Source: Comamonas testosteroni | GTDB lineage: Bacteria > Pseudomonadota > Gammaproteobacteria > Burkholderiales > Burkholderiaceae_C | Length of the DNA stretch: 64,000 nt | Assembly (NCBI RefSeq): GCF_000761245.1 | Contig: NZ_AWOR01000042.1 | Coordinates: 110,935 to 174,934, forward strand | Direction: 5' to 3' | Part shown: piece after piece, positions 58,794-64,000 of the stretch | Position numbering within the stretch: the stretch's first letter is position 1 | Layout of the letters: every line of letters starts with the position of its first letter | Made by a program: the position numbers and the translations under genes | The notes under the pieces: generated by a model | Told to the model about the DNA's origin: nothing | Database searches by the model: none | What the model saw: the letters and a program-made list of their open reading frames with translations, nothing else

Positions 58794-59471
58794 TTAGGCC
58801 TTGGCGCGGGGAGCACGCTTGGCTGCGGGTTTGGCCGCAACCGGCTTGGCAGTACGGGGCGTGCTGGGCTTGACGACCACGGTCTTGACCGTCTTGGCAG
58901 CGGCGGACTTGGCAGCAGGCTTCTTGGCTGCAGGCTTGGCACCGGCGGCCGTCTTGGTGGCGGGCTTCTTGGCCACGGCCTTCCTGGCAGCAGGCTTTTT
59001 CTCGACCACGGTGTTTTCCGCAGCAGCCTTTTCCACGGCCAGCTTGGCAGCCAGCTTCTTGGCGGCCACTTCGGCGGGCTTGGGCTTGGCGGCACCGATC
59101 TTCATGCGCACCGGTGTCTCACCCCAGATTTCTTCCAGGCGGTAGTACTGACGGATGGCCGGCTGCATGATGTGGCAGACAACCGAGCCGCAGTCCACGA
59201 TGATCCATTCGCCGTTTTGCTCACCTTCCTGGCGGGGCACGGGAAACCCTGCTTCCTTGACGGCTTCGCGCACGCTGGAGGCAAGTGCCTTGGTCTGGCG
59301 GTTGGAAGTACCCGAGGCCACGATCACGCGCTCGAACAGCGGCGACAGTGCTTCGGTGTTGAACACCTGGATGTCGTGGGCCTTGACGTCTTCGAGACCG
59401 TCAACAATGGCTCGCTGGAGTTTGGTGACGTCGCGCTTGGCTGCGGAATCCGATTTGGTGGAGGTGGTCAT
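58794..59471 (-). CDS. rsfS: ribosome silencing factor with long basic C-terminal tail
   Basis: Binds ribosomal protein L14 and blocks subunit joining in starvation. 225 residues: the normal RsfS domain occupies about 15-125 (LQRAIVDGLEDVKAHDIQVF, VIVASGTSNRQTKALASSVR, WIIVDCGSVVCHIMQPAIRQ). About 100 further residues are Ala, Lys and Pro in repeats like AAKKPAAK, similar to histone H1-type tails. The tail probably binds RNA or DNA non-specifically. It lies directly before rlmH, the usual neighbour. Confidence 0.93.
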   Translation of the reverse strand: MTTSTKSDSAAKRDVTKLQRAIVDGLEDVKAHDIQVFNTEALSPLFERVIVASGTSNRQTKALASSVREAVKEAGFPVPRQEGEQNGEWIIVDCGSVVCHIMQPAIRQYYRLEEIWGETPVRMKIGAAKPKPAEVAAKKLAAKLAVEKAAAENTVVEKKPAARKAVAKKPATKTAAGAKPAAKKPAAKSAAAKTVKTVVVKPSTPRTAKPVAAKPAAKRAPRAKA

Positions 59472-59698
59472 CAGGCGATGGAATCAGTAAATGATGGGAT
59501 CAATATAGCGTGTGCTGCGCCACACCCGTATCAGGGCTGGGTTAGCGTCTGCGTTCGGGCCCCTAAGACCCGTGCTCTTCACGCATTGAAAAAGGTTGAC
59601 GCGCCAGTCGATAGCGCATCCAGCTATGGAAATTATAGTTTTCTAAAAATTTCCTTGCTGACAGGGCTTTATGCGCTGCCGGCAAGGAAACAGACTGA

Positions 59699-60652
59699 TT
59701 ACAGCCAGTCGCGGCGAATCAGGAATTTATCCAGCAAATCACGCTCAGGGGTACCCGGTGCATCCTCGCGCTGATAGCTCCAGTCCGCGTGGGGCGGCAT
59801 GGACAGCAAAATGGATTCAGTACGGCCGCCGGACTGCAGGCCGAAATGCGTGCCGCGGTCCCAGACCAGGTTGAACTCCACATAGCGCCCACGGCGGTAT
59901 CGCTGAAAGTCCACCTGCTGCGGGGTGTAAGGCAAATTCTTGCGGCGCTCCACGATGGGCAGATAGGCCTTCAGAAAGGCATCGCCCACCGAGCGCAGCA
60001 TGGCAAAGCTCTGCTGCTGACCCAGTTCGCTGAAATCATCGAAGAAGATGCCGCCAATGCCGCGCTGCTCGTTGCGATGCTTGAGGAAGAAATACTCGTC
60101 GCACCATTGCTTGAAGCGTGGATAGAGCGGCTCGCCAAACGCTGCCAGTGCATCGCGGCAGGTCTGGTGGAAATGCACGGCATCTTCCTCAAAGCCGTAG
60201 ACCGGCGTCAAATCCATGCCGCCGCCAAACCAGCAGGTCTTGGGCTGGCCCTCATGGCCGGCCGATATCATGCGCACATTCATGTGCACCGTGGGCACCA
60301 GGGGATTGCGCGGGTGAAATACCAGCGATACACCCATGGCCTCGAACGGCGCACCTGCCAGCTCGGGCCGGTGCTGTGTGGCCGAAGGCGGCAGCTGTGG
60401 CCCGCGCACATGCGAGAAACCGCAGCCTGCGCGCTCGAACACGCGCCCGCCTTCCATGATCTTGGTGACGCCGTTGCCTTGCAGCTTCTCGCCCGGCTCC
60501 TTGTGCCAGGCATCTGCCAGAAAACGCGCACCACCCTCGCCTTCGATCGCTTCCAGCGCATCGGTGATGCGGGTCTGCAGACCCATCAGGTACTCACGCA
60601 CCTCGGCCGCAGGCAGCTGATCAGCCACAGAAGATGAGGATGCCTGGATCAT
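59699..60652 (-). CDS. hemF: aerobic coproporphyrinogen III oxidase
   Basis: Oxygen-dependent conversion of coproporphyrinogen III to protoporphyrinogen IX in heme synthesis. 317 residues with the family signature [18 protein letters not shown], then [40 protein letters not shown] and [20 protein letters not shown]. The start overlaps the purD stop by one base, so it belongs to a yebC-purD-hemF operon. Confidence 0.96.
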   Translation of the reverse strand: MIQASSSSVADQLPAAEVREYLMGLQTRITDALEAIEGEGGARFLADAWHKEPGEKLQGNGVTKIMEGGRVFERAGCGFSHVRGPQLPPSATQHRPELAGAPFEAMGVSLVFHPRNPLVPTVHMNVRMISAGHEGQPKTCWFGGGMDLTPVYGFEEDAVHFHQTCRDALAAFGEPLYPRFKQWCDEYFFLKHRNEQRGIGGIFFDDFSELGQQQSFAMLRSVGDAFLKAYLPIVERRKNLPYTPQQVDFQRYRRGRYVEFNLVWDRGTHFGLQSGGRTESILLSMPPHADWSYQREDAPGTPERDLLDKFLIRRDWL

Positions 60653-61944
60653 CAGTCGGCTTTCTTGACGGCGCGGAAGCCGATGTCGCGACGATACTGG
60701 GCGCCATCGAAATGGATGCCACGTGCCACGTCATACACCTTCTGCTGCGCCTGCTTGACACTGTCGGCCAGCACGGTCACACACAGCACGCGACCACCGC
60801 TGGTCACAGGCTGGCCGTCATCGCCCAGCTGGGTGCCGGCATGGAAGACCATGGCATCGTCGGCGGCGGCGGGCAGGCCCGTGATGACATCGCCCTTGCG
60901 CGGGCTTTCAGGGTAGCCGGCGGCAGCCATGACCACGCCCAGTGCGGTACGACGGTCCCACTGCAGCTCCAGCTGATCCAGCTTGCCTTCGCAGGCTGCC
61001 AGCATCACGTCCACCAGATCGCTCTTCAGACGCATCATGATGGGCTGGGTTTCCGGATCGCCCATGCGGCAATTGAACTCCAGCGTCTTGAGATGGCCGG
61101 CCTTGTCGATCATCAGACCTGCATACAGGAAGCCGGTGTAGGGCACGCCGTCTTTTTCCATGCCGCGGATGGTGGGCAGGATGATCTCGCGCATGGCGCG
61201 GGCATGCACATCGGCCGTCACCACGGGCGCAGGCGAATAAGCGCCCATGCCGCCGGTATTGGGGCCCTGGTCGCCATCCTTGAGACGCTTGTGGTCCTGA
61301 CTGGTCGCCAGCGCCAGCACGTTCTTGCCGTCGCACAGCACGATGAAGCTGGCTTCCTCGCCCTCGAGGAACTCCTCGATCACGACGCGTGCACCGCCTT
61401 CGTTGTGCTGAACACCGTACTTATTGTCCACCAGCATGAAGTCCACGGCATCGTGGGCTTCCTGCAGCGACATGGCCACCACCACCCCCTTGCCTGCAGC
61501 CAGACCGTCGGCCTTGATGACGATGGGAGCACCCAGGCGATCCACGTAGGCATGGGCCGCGACGGCGTCGGTGAAGGTTTCATATTGCGCCGTGGGGATG
61601 CTGTGGCGCGCCATGAAGTCCTTGGAGTAGGCCTTGGAGGACTCCAGCTGCGCTGCAGCCTTGGTCGGACCAAAGACCTTGAGTCCATGGGCACGGAACT
61701 CATCGACCACACCAGCCGCCAGCGGAGCCTCGGGCCCCACCACGGTCACGGCAATCTTTTCGGCCTGGGCCCATTCGCGCAGAGCCTTCACATCGGTGAT
61801 GTCGAGGTTCTCCAGCTTGCCGCCAGCCAGGGCTGTGCCACCGTTACCGGGAGCCACATAGACCTTGGTCGCCTTGGGCGATTCGGCCAACTTCCACGCC
61901 AGAGCGTGCTCACGGCCACCGCCGCCAATCACAAGAATTTTCAT
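60652..61944 (-). CDS. purD: phosphoribosylamine-glycine ligase
   Basis: Second step of purine synthesis: ATP-dependent joining of glycine to phosphoribosylamine. 430 residues with the ATP-grasp fold. [20 protein letters not shown] opens the N-terminal domain, and [20 protein letters not shown] and [20 protein letters not shown] are diagnostic. The start overlaps the yebC stop by four bases (ATGA), so translation is coupled. Confidence 0.97.
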   Translation of the reverse strand: MKILVIGGGGREHALAWKLAESPKATKVYVAPGNGGTALAGGKLENLDITDVKALREWAQAEKIAVTVVGPEAPLAAGVVDEFRAHGLKVFGPTKAAAQLESSKAYSKDFMARHSIPTAQYETFTDAVAAHAYVDRLGAPIVIKADGLAAGKGVVVAMSLQEAHDAVDFMLVDNKYGVQHNEGGARVVIEEFLEGEEASFIVLCDGKNVLALATSQDHKRLKDGDQGPNTGGMGAYSPAPVVTADVHARAMREIILPTIRGMEKDGVPYTGFLYAGLMIDKAGHLKTLEFNCRMGDPETQPIMMRLKSDLVDVMLAACEGKLDQLELQWDRRTALGVVMAAAGYPESPRKGDVITGLPAAADDAMVFHAGTQLGDDGQPVTSGGRVLCVTVLADSVKQAQQKVYDVARGIHFDGAQYRRDIGFRAVKKAD

Positions 61945-62660
61945 AGTTCTGCGTTGTGGTAGACGTCTTGAACGTCATCCAAGTCTTCAATCATGTCCAG
62001 CAGCTTCTGCATGCGAGCTGCATCATCGCCTTCGAGAGCGATTGTATTTTCGGGGCGCATGGTCACCTCGGCCATGTCGGCGGTAAAGCCGGCGGCCTGC
62101 AGTGCATCACGCACGGCTTCAAAGTCGCCGGGGGCCGTCAGCACCTCGATGCCACCTTCGTCATCGGTGATCACATCGTCGGCGCCAGCCTCCAGTGCGA
62201 TCTCCATGACTTTTTCTTCGTCCGTGCCGGGGGCGAACATGATCTGACCCACATGCTTGAACTGGAAGGCCACCGAGCCTTCGGTGCCCATATTGCCACC
62301 GTACTTGCTGAATGCATGGCGAACATCGGCCACCGTACGTACGCGATTGTCCGTCATTGTGTCCACAATGATGGCCGCGCCGCCGATGCCATAGCCTTCG
62401 TAACGGATTTCCTCATAGGTCACGCCGTCGAGATTGCCCGTGGCCTTGTCGATATTGCGCTTGATATTGTCGGCCGGCATATTGGCGGCCTTGGCCTTGT
62501 CCACTGCCAGACGCAGACGCGGGTTCGCACTCAGATCGCCGCCGCCTTGGCGGGCTGCGACCATGATTTCACGAATGATGCGCGTCCAGATGCGGCCACG
62601 TTTTTCATCCTGGCGCCCCTTGCGGTGCTGGATGTTGGCCCATTTGCTGTGTCCTGCCAC
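61941..62660 (-). CDS. yebC: YebC/TACO1-family translation/transcription factor
   Basis: 239 residues. Family members assist translation of problematic peptide motifs, and some were described as DNA-binding regulators. It starts [20 protein letters not shown], the diagnostic YebC opening, with [19 protein letters not shown] and [20 protein letters not shown]. Full length. First gene of the yebC-purD-hemF operon, divergent from the HerA-like gene with 80 bp between the start codons. Confidence 0.95.
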   Translation of the reverse strand: MAGHSKWANIQHRKGRQDEKRGRIWTRIIREIMVAARQGGGDLSANPRLRLAVDKAKAANMPADNIKRNIDKATGNLDGVTYEEIRYEGYGIGGAAIIVDTMTDNRVRTVADVRHAFSKYGGNMGTEGSVAFQFKHVGQIMFAPGTDEEKVMEIALEAGADDVITDDEGGIEVLTAPGDFEAVRDALQAAGFTADMAEVTMRPENTIALEGDDAARMQKLLDMIEDLDDVQDVYHNAEL

Positions 62661-62740
62661 AGGGAATCCTTTGATATTTGATTTAACCTAGCGGGAGCGA
62701 TTTTACTTTTGACTGCATGCCCCCCCAGAGGAAACCCGAA

Positions 62741-64000
62741 ATGGCTTCACCCCTTTTGATTGCCCAGCACTCTGCCACAGAATGTGTCCTGCTGCCCGGA
62801 CTGGCCAATCGGCATGGCCTGATCACCGGCGCCACCGGCACCGGCAAGACCGTCACGCTGCAAAAACTGGCCGAGAGCTTCTCGCAGATCGGCGTGCCGG
62901 TCTTCATGGCCGACGTCAAAGGAGACCTGAGCGGCATCAGCCAGGCCGGCAAGATAGAAGGCAAGCTGGCCGCCTCGCTCAAGGAACGCGGCCTGGACCT
63001 GCCCCAGCCCCTGGCCTGCCCCGCCACGCTGTGGGATGTGTTCGGCGAGCAGGGCCATCCCGTGCGCGCCACCATCTCGGACATGGGCCCGCTGCTGATC
63101 GGCCGCATGCTGAATCTGAACGAAACCCAGATGGGCGTGCTCAATCTGGTGTTCAAGATCGCCGACGACAACGGCATGCTGCTGCTGGATCTCAAGGATC
63201 TGCGCGCCATGCTGAACTTTGTGGGCGACAACGCCAAGCAGTTCACCACCCAGTACGGCAACATCAGCTCGGCCAGTGTGGGCGCCATACAGCGTGGACT
63301 GCTGGGCATTGAAAGCCAAGGCGGCGACAAATTCTTTGGCGAGCCCATGCTCGACATCAACGATCTGATGCAGACCGACGCCAACGGCATGGGTGTGGTC
63401 AATGTGCTGGCGGCGGACAAGCTGATGAACGCGCCGCGCCTGTACTCGACTTTTTTGCTCTGGCTTCTGTCCGAGCTGTTCGAGCAGTTGCCGGAAATCG
63501 GCGATCCCGAGAAGCCCAAGCTGGTGTTCTTCTTCGACGAGGCCCACCTGCTGTTCAACGATGCGCCCAAGGTGCTGATCGAGCGCATCGAGCTGGTCGT
63601 GCGCCTGGTGCGCTCCAAGGGCGTGGGCGTGTACTTCGTCACCCAGAACCCGCTGGACGTTCCCGATAGCGTGCTTGGGCAGCTGGGCAACCGCGTGCAG
63701 CATGCCTTGCGCGCATTCACCCCACGCGACCAGAAGGCCGTAACCTCGGCCGCCTCCACCATGCGCCCCAATCCCGGCCTGGACATTGCCGCAGCCATCA
63801 CCGAGCTGGCTGTGGGCGAGGCCCTGGTCAGCTTCCTCGACGATAAAGGCCGCCCCAGCGTGACCGAGCGCGTGTTCGTGATTCCACCCGGCAGCCAGCT
63901 CGGCCCCATCACGGCCGAGCAGCGCAAGGCCCTGATCGATGGTTCCCTGGTCGCTGGCGTCTATGAGAAAGCCGTGGACCGCGAATCGGCCTTCGAGATA
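62741..64000 (+). CDS. HerA-like (DUF853) AAA+ ATPase, 3' end outside window
   Basis: 420 codons visible, open to the right edge. AGAGGAAAC precedes the ATG at 62741. Walker A is [14 protein letters not shown] at about residue 30, and Walker B is [13 protein letters not shown] at about residue 265. [15 protein letters not shown] and [18 protein letters not shown] are typical of the DUF853 branch of HerA-type ATPases (YjgR-like). HerA proteins translocate DNA in repair or defence complexes; the function of this branch is unknown. No partner nuclease gene is next to it in the visible part. Confidence 0.92.
   Translation, partial: MASPLLIAQHSATECVLLPGLANRHGLITGATGTGKTVTLQKLAESFSQIGVPVFMADVKGDLSGISQAGKIEGKLAASLKERGLDLPQPLACPATLWDVFGEQGHPVRATISDMGPLLIGRMLNLNETQMGVLNLVFKIADDNGMLLLDLKDLRAMLNFVGDNAKQFTTQYGNISSASVGAIQRGLLGIESQGGDKFFGEPMLDINDLMQTDANGMGVVNVLAADKLMNAPRLYSTFLLWLLSELFEQLPEIGDPEKPKLVFFFDEAHLLFNDAPKVLIERIELVVRLVRSKGVGVYFVTQNPLDVPDSVLGQLGNRVQHALRAFTPRDQKAVTSAASTMRPNPGLDIAAAITELAVGEALVSFLDDKGRPSVTERVFVIPPGSQLGPITAEQRKALIDGSLVAGVYEKAVDRESAFEI

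Noticed and set aside
58299..59774. 491-codon plus-strand frame opposite rlmH and rsfS
   Set aside because: The Gly/Leu-rich repeats are the complement of the Ala/Lys tail of RsfS. Not a real protein.
62683..63927. 414-codon minus-strand frame opposite the HerA-like gene
   Set aside because: The plus strand carries Walker A and B motifs and a ribosome site. The minus frame has none.
1..64000. CRISPR arrays, rRNA and tRNA genes, complete insertion sequences
   Set aside because: I looked for regular direct repeats, conserved rRNA blocks, tRNA-like arms and transposase motifs. Only short tandem repeats and an integrase fragment were found.

Overview
This 64 kb, GC-rich window reads as chromosome of a betaproteobacterium of the Comamonadaceae, most likely Comamonas. 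That assignment is inference from gene content: LptF/LptG beside PepA/HolC, Bug-type solute receptors, a Porin_4-type porin, a complete Sox cluster, Anr-type control of a universal stress protein, and dispersed intergenic palindromes of a kind I associate with this family. No rRNA, tRNA, CRISPR array or intact insertion sequence was seen.

Layout. 1-6.3 kb: the C-terminal part of lexA, small hypothetical and secreted proteins, a nitrobindin-like protein and two paralogous universal stress proteins, the second with a perfect Fnr/Anr box upstream. 6.4-11.1 kb: a probably exported amidohydrolase paired with an outer-membrane beta-barrel protein, an orphan gene, a Gln/Pro-rich small protein and a PRC-barrel protein. 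11.2-12.3 kb: a hairpin-rich stretch that may be a small RNA, a near-consensus LexA (SOS) box on a promoter-like sequence, then a chain of translationally coupled micro-ORFs, two of them single membrane helices. This is the most unusual locus here. 12.6-18.5 kb: a cupin, a DUF333 lipoprotein, two diguanylate cyclases around a DUF1275 membrane protein, and an integrase remnant.

18.5-27.3 kb is core: a 2-hydroxyacid dehydrogenase, pepA-holC with a downstream acidic protein gene, divergent lptF-lptG for lipopolysaccharide export, a CbiX-like chelatase, cysB and a class I aminotransferase. 27.4-38.4 kb is a sulfur-oxidation island: on the minus strand a metallo-hydrolase, a SoxW-like thioredoxin, a small cytochrome c, soxC, soxD, soxY, soxZ, soxA, soxX, soxB and a YeeE/YedE (TsuA-like) thiosulfate permease, with a divergent DsrE-family gene and an ArsR-type regulator beside them. 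Two intergenic gaps share an AT-rich element that is a candidate operator for that regulator. Together these genes should import or oxidise thiosulfate in the periplasm and pass electrons to cytochromes.

38.6-50.7 kb is a catabolic accessory region: Nudix and metallo-beta-lactamase hydrolases, a BKACE-family enzyme, two Bug receptors, an AraC regulator, a TauD-type dioxygenase, a small serine hydrolase, a porin, a Rieske ferredoxin, a DsbA-family protein and a quinone oxidoreductase. The substrate cannot be read from sequence. 51.1-55.9 kb holds an acyl-CoA dehydrogenase with a LiuR-like palindrome upstream, and a GntR regulator divergent from an NCS1 nucleobase transporter with a clear inverted-repeat operator between them. 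56-64 kb is housekeeping: rng, maf-like, rlmH, rsfS, hemF, purD, yebC and the 5' part of a HerA-like ATPase gene.
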